A stretch of DNA of 64,000 nt, from the NCBI GenBank assembly GCA_002007465.1, contig LNAC01000102.1, positions 735,703 through 799,702 of the forward strand, given 5' to 3'. The notes under the pieces are model-generated. The model did no database searches. It worked only from the letters and a program-made list of their open reading frames with translations, and was not told the origin of the DNA. Every line of letters begins with the position of its first letter. The stretch's first letter is position 1. Position numbers and translations under genes: made by a program. This DNA comes from Ailurus styani. Taxonomy: Eukaryota; Chordata; Mammalia; Carnivora; Ailuridae. This document shows positions 34,860 to 45,912 of this stretch, piece by piece.

Positions 34860-36735
34860 AAATTTGTATACATCAGAATCTATAACAGATAGGACTACAT
34901 TATGACCATGGACCCTTTCTTCCTTTAAACAAAATAATTTTAAATTATACTTTATGACAGAATTGGTATAAAAATAATATACTCAAGACTGCATTTATTA
35001 TTACATATTCATCATTATGTTCATTGTTTTTTCTGATTTTAAAAGAAATTAAAACTACAACATTTTCATGGTCCCTAAAGGTCTTATGGACGGACCCTAG
35101 AGTCTACTGTGTGAAAGGACAAGTCAGGCCTGGTTTAATGGTGGACTCAGACCACAGTGAGAGTCAGGGAGCCCTAGTGATACTGTTTCCTCAAATGTAG
35201 CTAAAGATACTGCTACAGCTGTTTTGTTAATAGGGTTAATATTACCAAAATCATTTTTGTAGTGAAATATTACAGAATGACAAAGAGTCATACTGCCTTG
35301 CGTCCACCTAGTTCAACACCCAATTGTTCATAAATAAAAAATTAAGAGTCAGTGTCAAAGTGTTCAGACTGGATCCATAGAGTGTAAGAGCTAGAACACA
35401 GTTCTCCTGATTACTGGGCAGTATTCTTTCCACCACACTATCCATTGCACTTCATGGCTTTATTTGAACTTGGTTTTTAACTGGAGCTCATGTTTCCTGG
35501 AACATTCTCTGTAAGAATTTTTTTGTGTTCTGGGTTTTAAATACTGACAGTAGAGAGGAATACCCTTTCCTACTGCTTGTGGCCTTGTTTGGAACCATTC
35601 AGTCAGAGCCATTTCTCACTTCTGTCCTATCTCACAAACCCTCCAGAGAGGTGGGTTGTCTGGTCGCAGTATCCTTGGGAGAGGGCTCTTTTAGATATGC
35701 ACCTCCTTAGGAACTGAAGTCTAAAAGGCCAGGGAGCAAAATCAGGTAAGGGGAACTAAGATTTGTCAGTTGTTTATTATATGATAAGATATTAACTAGG
35801 TGTTTTATAGGTAATCTATTTTTTATTCCGGAAAGTAGTTATCAGTATCTTGTATCTTGAGCCCTACCACTTGCTAAGTGACTCAAACAACTAGAGAAGG
35901 CTAAACATAACTGGTCTGAATATGCTGGCCCTCTTAGATACTACCTTATTGTGAGCCATAATTTTGGAGTGGATTCCAACACTGGGGTTGTAGATCCAAG
36001 CTTCTTCAAGATCCACAGGTATTTGAATATTGTAATCTCTGGAAGAATGTTGCAAGTGGCCTGGTAACAATGATTCCAGTTTTGCTATAATGCATAGGTT
36101 AATTGACAATGCCAAAGTATGGCTTCATTACCCAAGGGATTGTGTTTATCTATAGTGATTAAATTAAGCATCCATCAACATTTCTGAGAAATACTCTAGC
36201 ACTATTTTGAAGTCTTCTAATTCACCTAAATTAATCCTTCTGTGTACAAACCATTAATATTTCCATAGGATAGTTTCCATATGGATCATTCCCATGTAAA
36301 CATACTAAAACAGTGTTTAAGATGAAATATTTAGCCTAAATGGAGAGGCATTAAAAACAAAGACCAGCTGTTGTATCTATGTACTTGGTTAAAAAAAAAA
36401 AAACCCAGCTGGAATCAATATAGCATTTGGACACATGGCTGAAGATGTGCTTTTTGTGAGGAATGTGCCCTTGAGGGAAATGAACCTTTGCATTTGTATA
36501 CTACTGAAGTGGAAAATAGGGGAGAACCTTGAAAGCCAGGGACTATCTTCAGTTATACGACGTGAGTGAAGAATGAATGCTTTGAACATTACTGATTACT
36601 AGACAGCCATGACAAAATGGCATTTTAATTAAATCCTGCACACTGGCAATGAAGGCCCAGTCCCAACTTTGTGTTAAATTTTAGGGACTGAGTATGAATA
36701 GAACCTCTTAGGGTATCTAAGCGGCCGGCACATAT
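34860..36735. other. No gene recognised
   Basis: Unique-looking AT-rich DNA. At 35280-35460 there is a possible ancient SINE-like scrap ('cacctagttcaacacccaat', 'ctagaacacagttctcctga', 'ctttccaccacactatcc'). Nothing else stands out. Confidence 0.35.
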
Positions 36736-36739
36736 TAGA

Positions 36740-36930
36740 TCTGTGCTATCCAAGATGGTAGCACTAGCCATTCATTCAATAAAATACATTTTAAAATTTA
36801 GTTCCTGGTCTCACTAGGGACATTTCAAGTACTCAGTAGTCACATGTGACTAGTGGCTACTGTATTGAATAGTGTACATATGGAATATTACCATCATTAC
36901 AGAAAGTTTCTTTAGACAGCACTGTAGTGA
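36740..36930. mobile_element. hAT-Charlie MITE
   Basis: 'gtgctatccaagatggtagc', 'actagccattcattcaataa', 'catttcaagtactcagtagt', 'cacatgtgactagtggctac', 'tgtattgaatagtgtacata' and 'tttagacagcactg' match the Charlie-type MITE with the hallmark 'cacatgtggctagtggctac'. The ends, ctgtgctatcca and the reverse complement of tagacagcactg, are imperfect terminal inverted repeats. Subfamily not assigned. Confidence 0.75.
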
Positions 36931-37423
36931 ACATTCAATAAATACATCTTGAATGAAGGAATGGATGGATGCCTAAAATTTGAAAGGGGAGAAAAAGTAT
37001 TGCTCTTATAAAAAGTTGAACCACTCCTTTTAAAAGAAGACATATTTTTTGGGAGGGAGGGGGGATGGGTAAAGGGATAGAATGACCTTTTAAGAAGTGT
37101 AATGTCCTATTCCATTGACATGTCTTAGATTTCTGTGATGAACTTCTCTGAAAACTTCAATAAAGTTTATTTTGTTCATGATGACTTATGTGGGTGGGGA
37201 CTTTTTTGAGGCACTCAGTAAAGGGGCTTTATTTCATAGAGGGGGTCATCATGGTGTAGAACAGAGGCCAGACATAAGGAAGAAGGAACAAGAAGTGGAG
37301 GAGGTCATATGTCACCGAGAAGATAGGAACCTTAGGGATAGATTTGAAATTCCATAGGCTGGAGAGCCAGGTTTACCAAGCCAACTTTACCTCTAATTAA
37401 AGTACCCTGACTATACTTTAATA

Positions 37424-37753
37424 TACTATATCAGGAGTTGGCAGGCCAAATCTGGCCCACCTATCTGTATTTGTAAAGCCTACCAGCTAGGAATGGTTTT
37501 TACACATTTAAATGATTGTGAAAAAAATCAAAAGAATAAAATGAACACATGGCAATTATATGTAATTCACGTTTCAGTGTTCATAAAAAGTTTTGTTGGA
37601 ACACAGCCACCTCATCTGTTTACAATTGTATATTGCTGATTTTGTGTGACTATGGCAGAGTTGAGTGTTTGAGGCAGATACCAAATGGCCTGCAAAGCTT
37701 AAACTATTTATGCTGTGTCTCTTTATACAAGTTTCCCAACTCCTGTACTATCT
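37424..37753. mobile_element. hAT-Charlie element with intact ends and 8-bp duplication
   Basis: The element at 37432-37745 has perfect 10-bp terminal inverted repeats, caggagttgg (37432-37441) and ccaactcctg (37736-37745). An 8-bp target duplication with one mismatch flanks it: tactatat (37424-37431) and tactatct (37746-37753). Inside are 'aatctggcccacctatctgt', 'ttttgttggaacacagccac' and 'atggcagagttgagtgtttg', the reverse complement of the MER20-like family seen at 18.6 kb, with an extra internal segment around 37490-37570. No transposase is encoded. Confidence 0.85.
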
Positions 37754-39641
37754 CATCAGTATAGTGAGAGAAGGGATCTACATACAAGATATCACAAAAC
37801 ATTCAGGCCAGGAATGGCTTGCACTAAAACAAGGTTGCCTCATGGGGAACCATTACAAAAGAGAAGGTTTTAGAAGATTAGGGATAATGAGAGGAGTAGA
37901 GAATTACTTAACAGGAAGGAAACCTCTACATCAAATGTAAATGTCTACATTTTTATTGCTGATGATAGCAGGAAATTGGACAGATGAAAAGAAAACTGTG
38001 TGACCTAAGGCAATCGATCATCTAACCTTTCTGAGGATCAGTTCAACTTCAGGCAAATGTCCATCTGTGATTCAGAAAAGTCCAGCACCAGATGGTTCAA
38101 CAAAGGCCTATTTAGTGCCTCCTATGGGAGGGCCCTGTGCTAAAGTCAATGTGAAAGAAGGATCAGAAACCTAAATTTGGGCCCTTTTTCTCCAAAAAAA
38201 ACCCATATAATCTCCTTGTGGAGATAAGGAAGCATATTGGATTATTGGTGATAAATGTGCCAAATGAGAAATTCTGGAAATAAGTTATAGAATCAGAGTT
38301 GAGATAGAATCAGCAGAAGTAGTCAAGAAAGACGTCTTAACAAAAGAAGGAAGGAGTTGGGTTGCAGCTTGAAGGCTGACTGGGAGGAGGGGGGGGGGGA
38401 AGAAAGGCATCCCAGATGGGGAAGTAGACAAGCAATCGCTGGGCATTAGGTGGAGAGAGATCTCCTCTTTTGATCTCTCTAAAAGAGGAGAGGTCAGCTA
38501 GGTTGCAGCAGGTGATATGATGGGGAGAAGCTGGAGATAAAGAAAAACAGGACGGGGACAGGAGTTTGGGGAGGTTTTTGAAAGCCAGGAAAAAGGGTTT
38601 CCCATATTGACAGGGAGAAACACAGTGTGTTTGTGTAAAGAAAAAGGATAAGAAATTGGTATTCGTCAAAGCAATAGCACAGGGAAAAGTTATGTGAGCA
38701 CAAAGAAATCAGACAAGTCTGTTGATATTCTAGCAAGAGAGAGATGAACAATAAGAAATAGTGCACACCTTAGACTTGACAAGATAGGAAAGAAATTGTG
38801 TTAACAAACACATCTTCTAGAGCTTCCAAGGACAAAATATAACATGAGTCCAAGAATAAAGATGGGAATTGTGCAGCCAGCTCTCTGAATTCAGGCACAT
38901 CATGAAATAGCCAACTGCTGGCCACACAGCCAATGGCTTTATTTACACAAGGATCTGAAGAAGGTGAACTTCTTTGAAAAAATAATGAGTAGAACCATTG
39001 GCTCAGACAACTGGCTCCTTAAAAAGTATCCTACATGACTGAGGAATCACAGATGTCTGTTACTCTTCTGAACAAAGGATTAGAGTAAAAAAGGCAGTGG
39101 CTCAAGAGGGGAGAGGTTCAGAGAACATTTGCTAATGCTACTAAGCCTGAATGGGGGAGAGTGAGACATTCTGATTGGAGCCCTGAATAATGTTATTGGT
39201 TCCTGACACAGCCTTTCCAGAGCTTCTCTCTAAATTCCTGGGAAGAAGGCAGTGAAGAGAATGTAATGATCCTCAGTGAATTAAAAAAAAAAAAATTCTT
39301 TAGTACTGGGGACACTGCTGAAAACACAGTACCATCTCCACCTTTTCTTCCACACCTTCTCTCTTGACCAGTTAGTTCAGTGTGGCAACAATGAGAGTGA
39401 ATGAGTTGCCACACCACTGACCTCTGCAGCTAACAGGTGACCACATCCCCCTTGGTAATGCTGAGAAGCAGTGATCAGAGCCTCGAAGCTTGGAGAATAC
39501 CATCCTAAGGGGTGCTCAGTGCACATAGGAAAGGCCATGACCCCTTGTCCTTAAAGATGATAAAAGAAGCCAAAAGACTTCCATTGCAGAGATTGAACTA
39601 AAATGGCTAATAGTAGATGCTGCTGTTTTTATACTGCCCTT
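37754..39641. other. No gene recognised; purine-rich stretch
   Basis: About 1.9 kb without a recognisable gene. From 38320 to 38680 the plus strand is purine-rich and resembles an old interspersed family ('ggagttgggttgcagcttga', 'gatgggg' runs), including a G-run at about 38387-38399. A perfect 10-bp inverted repeat is noted as a finding. A 12-A tract lies near 39284. Confidence 0.35.
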
Positions 39642-39656
39642 AAGAACCAAGATTTT

Positions 39657-39857
39657 GGGGTACCTGGGTGGCTCAGTGGGTAAAGCCTCTGCCTTCAGCT
39701 CAGGTCATGATCTCAGGGTCCTGGAATCGAGCCCTGCATTGGGGCTCTCTGCTCAGCCGGGAGCCTGCTTCCCCCTCTCCCTCTGCCTGCCTCTCTGCCT
39801 ACTTGTGCTCTCTCTCACTCTCTCTGTCAAATAAATAAATAAAATCTTAAAAAAAAA
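39657..39857 (+). mobile_element. CAN-SINE, young subfamily
   Basis: 'ggtacctgggtggctcagtg', 'gtaaagcctctgccttcagc', 'gatctcagggtcctggaatc', 'ctctgcctgcctctctgcct' and a 'tcaaataaataaataaaatc' tail with an A-run. Target duplication aagaaccaag(a/c)tttt before (from 39642) and after (from 39858). Confidence 0.95.
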
Positions 39858-39872
39858 AAGAACCAAGCTTTT

Positions 39873-41933
39873 TACCATTTAAGTTAGTGACCAACCCTAA
39901 AAATCTTGACTCCTACAACAAGACAAATTTATTTTTTATAAACTGAAGAATAATAATTTTGTTAGTTTTACCAGCAGATGTAGCATCATGTATGGTTTTT
40001 ACTAGGAGTCAGCTTCCCCATGGGGATGCACTAAAGAAGACTTTCACTGCCATGTCAGTGAGCCCTGATTTGAGCAGATTAAATGGGCTTAGAATCAATA
40101 GGTGCAAGGTCAGGTATACCAAACACGGAGGTTCTTGTCAACGCTGACCATAAATGTACTTAGTGTTTGCATAAGAACAAACTGACCAGAAAAAAATAAA
40201 TAAAAATTATTCCGTGATTAAGATGGCTTCTTATAGGTATGAAATTGAAAATACCCAATTACTAGATTGGCCTGGCACACTTTAGGAAAGGGGCTTGTTA
40301 AAAAACAGAATGGTAACAAAAACTTCAAACCACTATTTCTTGGTAAACAGAATTAATTGTTTCTTTGTATAAGTAAATTTAGTGTGGATGGTGAGAAGAC
40401 AAACTATAGAATTTTATGTTTATGAAGTTTTCCCAAACATCTAAACCTTTCGGTGATGAAACCACAACTACATCAGTGACTAGAATAAATGGGAATTGAT
40501 GGCACTAAAATTGAAATGTTTGTAGACTAATTTCTGTAGAATAGAGCAGTTGTACTACTAAATAAGCTAAATTCTATAAGGAATAAGACGATTTAATGAT
40601 CTAGTCTCCCATGATTAATTTCTACCAACAGAGCGGGAAGATAGATGGTTAAACTTAAAAATAAAATGTTACTATGCAACTGGTTTATTGTCAGAGTTCT
40701 TCCATTTTCCATCAAAAAAATAACTTATGGATTAAATTCTTCTCATTACATTTTGATGTCATTCTCAGGCAATTAGAATTAGATTATAAAAACTCTAGGA
40801 AACCCTTCCAAAAGTAAATAAGAAACAAAACTTCAAAAGAAACCACAAATTACTAGCTCAGAAAAAATTATCTGTGCATCTTTCAGATGAAAATAAAACA
40901 CACTTGAATGTCTAGTTTATTTAAAAAGTTATTTTAAAATCATGAAGTTCAGGACAGTTCCCACAGTGAATACTAATAAGTGGTGAATAGTTATTCTGGG
41001 CTTAATCCAACTCCATAAATTCAACAACGGTGCGATGTCAAAATAAAAGAATATTTTCCTTGTCTGCTGGGAGCACCACTTCCTGAACCTTAATGAGAGG
41101 ATGATGCATAAAACGTTTTTTGCTAACTAACCTAACGTATTTGGAGTTGAGATACCGTCCAGGGAATATACTTTCAAATGAAAAGAACTTATTTTGGGTA
41201 ATAATTATTTTTGATAATTAAATGCCTCTCTCCTCTCTGCTTAAAATCAAATAGCTCTGAGACAATTGTTTATTTTAAAGCCGGAAACCAGGAAAATGAA
41301 GGTATAGACAGTGAAGTTCACTCTTTATGGGGTAAAGATACGCATGTAGATGGAATTTTAACTTAAAGTTTATTTAACACTCGCTTTGGCCAGGAAAAAG
41401 CAAAAGGGAGCACCATTTTCTTTTCAAGTAACAAGTGTGTTGAACACATATGGCACAAGTGCCACACACACCGTACACCAGCACAGGCCAGGGTAGCGGG
41501 CTGGCGGCCAGTGTGATGACTTCCACACAACCTGGGAGCCTCCCCAGGTACAGCTCTGGGAGGGCTGTTGTCTGTGAGCCCAGAAAGCACCAACTTTGAA
41601 TGTCAGCATCACATCTGTACACGGTAACGTAAAGCTTCGTTCTTTGGGGGGACAGGTTATTCTTATTTATTTGAACTTTGGAGATTTTCTTCTACTGTTC
41701 AGGAGTCGATTCAAATATTATAGCGCCTAGAGCTCATTGAAAATTAGGTATGAAAGTAAACACTGGTGAGAGTAAGAAAGAACATCCCTTAAAATACATG
41801 TTTTAAAAAATGGATTAATACCAACATTCCCAAATCTAAAAACAAGTATATATCTAGTAATTAAATGTCTAACACATATCTAAAATGCCTTTTCCTATGT
41901 TTTTGGTTGTATGTTCTTTGATTACTTCTTTCT
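39873..41933. other. No gene recognised; candidate minus-strand transcript end at 41.37-41.64 kb
   Basis: Mostly AT-rich unique DNA. The segment 41365-41640 is distinctly GC-richer with several CpGs, and on the minus strand ends in 'gtgttaaataaactttaa', an AATAAA-like 3' end. Three overlapping minus-strand frames (62 to 82 codons) cover it, none recognisable. See findings. Confidence 0.35.
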
Positions 41934-41949
41934 ATGAAAAGTATTTTTT

Positions 41950-42128
41950 TTAAAGATTTTTATTTATTTATTTGACAGAGAGAGAGAGATCACAAGTAGG
42001 CAGATAGGCAGGCAGAGTGAGAGGGGGAAGCAGGCCCTCCGCCCGATGCAGGGCTCGATCCCAGGACTCTGAAATCATGACCTGAGCCAAAGGCAGAGGC
42101 TTAACCCACTGAGCCACCCAGGTGCCCC
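41950..42128 (-). mobile_element. CAN-SINE with 16-bp target duplication
   Basis: Reverse-complement copy: 'aaagatttttatttatttat', 'ttgacagagagagagagatc', 'acaagtaggcagataggcag', 'cgatcccaggactctgaaat', 'catgacctgagccaaaggca' and 'ccactgagccacccaggtgc'. Perfect 16-bp target duplication atgaaaagtatttttt (41934-41949 and 42129-42144), indicating a recent insertion. Confidence 0.95.
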
Positions 42129-42144
42129 ATGAAAAGTATTTTTT

Positions 42145-43640
42145 AATTCAACTTTCTGTAGAAAAATTAGAGATAATTCACTCTTTCCTCTGGCAGAGAT
42201 GATTGATCTTTTAAAAAAAATTGTAGTTTAGAAAAGTTTTTTTCTAACTACACAACTCATTGTTAATGGCCTATATATTTTTAGAAAATTTCTAGTAAAT
42301 TGAAGAAACTTAGATTTAAATGGAAGACGTGTGTTGTAGGATTTCAGGGGATTTCAGATTTTTTTTCTGTAGGGAGTGACTAATCTTAACTATTATTTGA
42401 ACTGATACCATTCTGTTATGTGGGTCATTTTCTCTGGAGCCACTGGACTATGGCAGGACAGTTGTATCAGAATTGCTAAGACTATATCCGCTATGTTAGG
42501 ATGCTTAAAATGTGTAATTCATGTACACATGTTCTCACTAATCTGCCACAGGTTTGCATTTTCAAACACAGAAATTCCATTACATTTGATTTTGCATAAT
42601 TCCCATCAAAAAGTGAAAAAAAGCGTGTAGTGCTTTTATAATTATGTGTGCTGTTTATTGTCTACATCCCTGACTGGAAAGAACTCTCTTGGCATGGTAT
42701 CAGTGAGCACCGAATCCTTTGTCTGCAATGTTCCACGCCAATGACAAGTATAATTTTCCACAGAGCAGCTGATGGCTCTGTATGTCACAAACCTTCTTTT
42801 TTCCTCTATGCCCATATGCTTTGATGGCTACTGCAGTAGGACATGTTTATAGCATGATCCTACCTTTGGCCCTGTTGTTGTACTGCAGTGCTGTGAGTCA
42901 GCACAGTGGGAAGTGGGAGTACTCTTAGAGCTCATCCCATGCTGAGCCAGCTAGCAGGAATGTCCCTGCACAAAGAAGTGACTGCCAACCACACAAATAT
43001 TTCTCAAACTAAGTGCATCACCAGTCCAGCTTCCCCTTAGCCATATTTTAGCCCCTTGCCAATCTGATACACTCGACACTAAAGAAAGGATGGCAGAGAG
43101 TATGTCAGAAGAGAAAGAGACAGCAGTCATGGCCAGCCTTATGGTTATTTTTATACAAATATATGATGATATGGGAACATATTGCTAGGCCTCTACCCAT
43201 AGCCTTTAAAGAAGGTTGTGCAGTGAAAGGCCCTGAAGCTAAACACTTGTGACCGAATTAGCCTCTGTGATTATTGGGCAATCCAACCAGAGGCTTCATG
43301 GTTCTCCAGAAAGATACTTATTAGTTGGTCTCTCTTCAAACCTGAAGCCATGAGTTGAGACTAGATCTGAGGAGCTTTCCCGTAAGGGGTTCTAAGTTAA
43401 AATCCACGTGTACTTCTATTCAGAGTTAGTGTGGGGGCAACTCTGAAAGGGTAAACATTGGCTTAGTATCTTGAAATTGAGAATGCCAATGGGGAGGGGG
43501 CAGATGGGGTGATAGGATTACTCTTGGAAAAGGCATGTTCATGACCAAAGTAGAAAAATTTGTAACACTCTGTTACAAATGTGTTTTCTGAATAGTTATT
43601 TCAGTGTCTCTAGGCATTCACATGATGGGGAAGTAAACTT
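42145..43640. other. No gene recognised
   Basis: Unique-looking DNA. A perfect 10-bp inverted repeat with a 3-base loop, atttgtaaca ctc tgttacaaat, lies at 43558-43580. No product recognised for the 70-codon frame at 42418-42630. Confidence 0.35.
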
Positions 43641-44164
43641 CCATGTTGTTTAAGCCCCTGTAATCAGTAGTTGCAGCCCAAACTATTCTTGACAGACACA
43701 GGTAGCATCAGGATTACCGAGAGAGTGTTCCTGAGTTATTTCTTCCTCCATTCTGCTGTCTTCCAATGCAGGACAACTGTTTAATAATTTAATAATAAAC
43801 AATTTATTATTTCCCATAATTCTGTGGGATGGATCAGCTTGGCTGGGAGGTTCCACCCACATAGCATCATTGGGGCTTACATGGGTGGCTGCATGAGCCA
43901 GGCATGCACCTGGGGCTGGGGAACACCCAAGAACACCCAAGATGCCTTCACTTCCATATCCCACATCTCAGCTGGGTGTTGACTAGGTCTCACCACTTGG
44001 TCTGCCATTATTCAGTAATGTAGCCATTATTCAGTAAAGTAGCTAGAGCCCACCAGAGCAAAGCAGAAATTGCCAGGCCTCGCAGAGCCCAGGACTGGAC
44101 TTAGTGTAGTCTCTCCCCCATCACACTGTGCAGGATGAAGCAAGCCACTAGGCCAGTCCAGATT
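43641..44164. other. Probable ancient LTR-type repeat
   Basis: The text 'taattctgtgggatggatca', 'gcttggctgggaggttccac', 'ggctgcatgagccaggcatg', 'cacatctcagctgggtgttg', 'gaagcaagccactaggccag' follows a pattern I recall from old MaLR/ERVL-type LTRs ('ggttctgtgggtcagg', 'ggctcagctgggt', 'agtcactaggtccagc'). Family and limits are uncertain. It also carries two small tandem duplications (43921-43940 and 44004-44041). Confidence 0.35.
44004..44041. repeat. 19-bp tandem duplication
   Basis: gccattattcagtaatgta (44004-44022) is followed directly by gccattattcagtaaagta (44023-44041), one mismatch. Confidence 0.9.
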
Positions 44165-44177
44165 TAAAGGCAGGGGA

Positions 44178-44384
44178 GGGCGCCTGGGTGGCTCAGTGGG
44201 TTAAAGCCTCTGCCTTCAGCTCAGGTCATGATCTCAGGATCCTGGGATCGAGGCCCGCATCGGGCTCCCTGCTCGGCAAGGAGCCTGCTTCCTCCTCTCT
44301 CTCTCTGCCTGCCTCTCAGCCTACTTGTGATCTCTCTCTGTCAAATAAATAAATAAAATATTAAAAAAAATAAATAAATAAAAA
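44178..44384 (+). mobile_element. CAN-SINE, young subfamily
   Basis: 'gggcgcctgggtggctcagt', 'gggttaaagcctctgccttc', 'cctgggatcgaggcccgcat', 'cgggctccctgctcggcaag' and 'tcaaataaataaataaaata' followed by a long A/T tail. Perfect 13-bp target duplication taaaggcagggga (44165-44177 and 44385-44397). This copy shows the body sequence missing from the gapped SINE at 10.3 kb. Confidence 0.96.
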
Positions 44385-44399
44385 TAAAGGCAGGGGAAA

Positions 44400-45264
44400 C
44401 AGACTCTATCTCTCGATGGGGCAAGTGGTCTGTCAGTAGAAGGATGGAAAATGTGTTGGCAGCCATTTTGGTAGACAGTCTACATGCAAAGAGATGGATG
44501 TTCCTAAAAGGACAAAAAAAATGTAAGATGGAGTGGAACCCAGGTGTTCGCTCTTCTGGCACATAAAACACATTGTCTCTGTCAGATTTCAGCCATTCTT
44601 TCTAGTCAGGCACTATTTAATCACTTGACCCTGTAGAAAATTGATACTGCTGGGAAAAGGGATGTTGCATGTTTTCCTAGACTGGGCCACCTAGAATGGC
44701 CAACCTGAGGTGACCATGTTCTAAGGTCTAGATTTCTAGATTAAAATTTTTAGCCTATGCTGAGCTGAGCTGATTCACTGAAACAAGCACGCTACACACA
44801 AACACACACACATGTGACAATCAGATCGTTAGTTTACTAATTGGAAATTGGAAAAATAGCTGCTAAGTAATCCTGAATATTGTGTTTTCTGATCTGTATA
44901 TCTTTTCTTAGAAGGTAGAAAGCCAAATTATTTCTGGAAGTTGCATAAGGAAAATTAGAATCAGAATGGAGGAATTAGATTATCTTAATATGGTGTCCTC
45001 TTTTATGAGGCTTAAAGGAAGTGCCTGCCAAGTGGGCAGTCAGTTAGACTACTGGTCCCCTGGCTAAATCAAATCTATAGTCTGTTTGTGTACAACCTCC
45101 AAGCTAAGAATGAAAGTGTTATAAAGAAAAACAAAGAAATACACAACAGAGACCATATGTGACTAGCAAAGCTTAAGATATTTACTATCTGGCCTTTTAC
45201 AGAAAAAGCATACTGAGCCCTGAGCCAGACAGTGAGTTACTTGACAGAAGGTATTCTCTGTTTC
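44400..45264. other. No gene; includes a MER20-like hAT fragment
   Basis: At about 45130-45215, 'cacaacagagaccatatgtg', 'agcttaagatatttactatc' and 'tggccttttacagaaaaagc' match part of the same hAT-Charlie MITE family seen at 18.6 and 37.4 kb, in reverse orientation. The rest is unplaced. Confidence 0.45.
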
Positions 45265-45912
45265 TCCTAGAACAGTGTTTACAAACTGCATGTCACACAC
45301 AATGGAGGGCTGTGAAACTAAGTTACTGGGTAGAAATCAGTATGTTATGAGCCTAGTTGTGTCCTCTAAAATGCATTTGTTGAAGTCCTAATCCCCAGTG
45401 TCTCAGAATGTGACTGTATTTGGAGACAGGATTTTCAAAGAGGTAATTAAGTTAATATGAGGCAATGATGGTGGGTCCCAATTCAATATGGTTGGTGTTC
45501 TATAAGAAGAGGAAATTTGGATACAGGCACATGCCGAGGAGAGACCATGGGAAGACACAGGGAGAAGACAGCCATCCATAAGCCAGGGACACAGGTGTCA
45601 GAAGAAACCAACCTTGCTGACACTTGATCTGAGACTTTCAGCCAGAACGGTGACAAAACACATTTCTATTGTTCAAGCCACCCTGTGTGTGCTACTTTGT
45701 TATGGCAGCCTTGGCAAACTAATACACAGGAATTTTAGAAATTTGCAATAGAATCAATGGAAAATGTCAAGGAGCACTGTATATTGAAAGAGTAAATATT
45801 GTTTAATACAGTTTTATAATTATATGGTATGTATGTGTTGGGGAATTGATATGTGTGATGTATTTCTCAATGTGGCTCATGGTCAAAAAGTTTGAGAGCT
45901 ACTGCCTTAGAA
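45265..45912. mobile_element. hAT-type DNA transposon split by an MLT1 LTR
   Basis: Outer element 45273-45904. The left part is 'cagtgtttacaaactgcatg', 'tgtcacacacaatggagggc', 'tgtgaaactaagttactggg'. The right part is 'aatgtcaaggagcactgtat', 'agagtaaatattgtttaata', 'gtggctcatggtcaaaaagt', 'ttgagagctactg'. The ends form imperfect inverted repeats (cagtgtttacaaact and, reversed, cagtagctctcaaact). Flanking 8-mers tcctagaa (45265-45272) and ccttagaa (45905-45912) agree at 6 of 8 positions, consistent with a hAT target duplication. The MLT1 LTR in the middle is younger. Confidence 0.7.
45356..45728 (+). mobile_element. MLT1-type MaLR LTR
   Basis: 'tgcatttgttgaagtcctaa', 'tccccagtgtctcagaatgt', 'gactgtatttggagacagg', 'aggtaattaagttaatatga', 'gtcccaattcaatatggttg', 'agacacagggagaagacagc', 'cctgctgac...' and 'gcagccttggcaaactaata' run in MLT1 LTR order on the plus strand. 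It lacks the first few bases of the LTR and is a solo fragment with no retroviral coding sequence. Confidence 0.85.
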
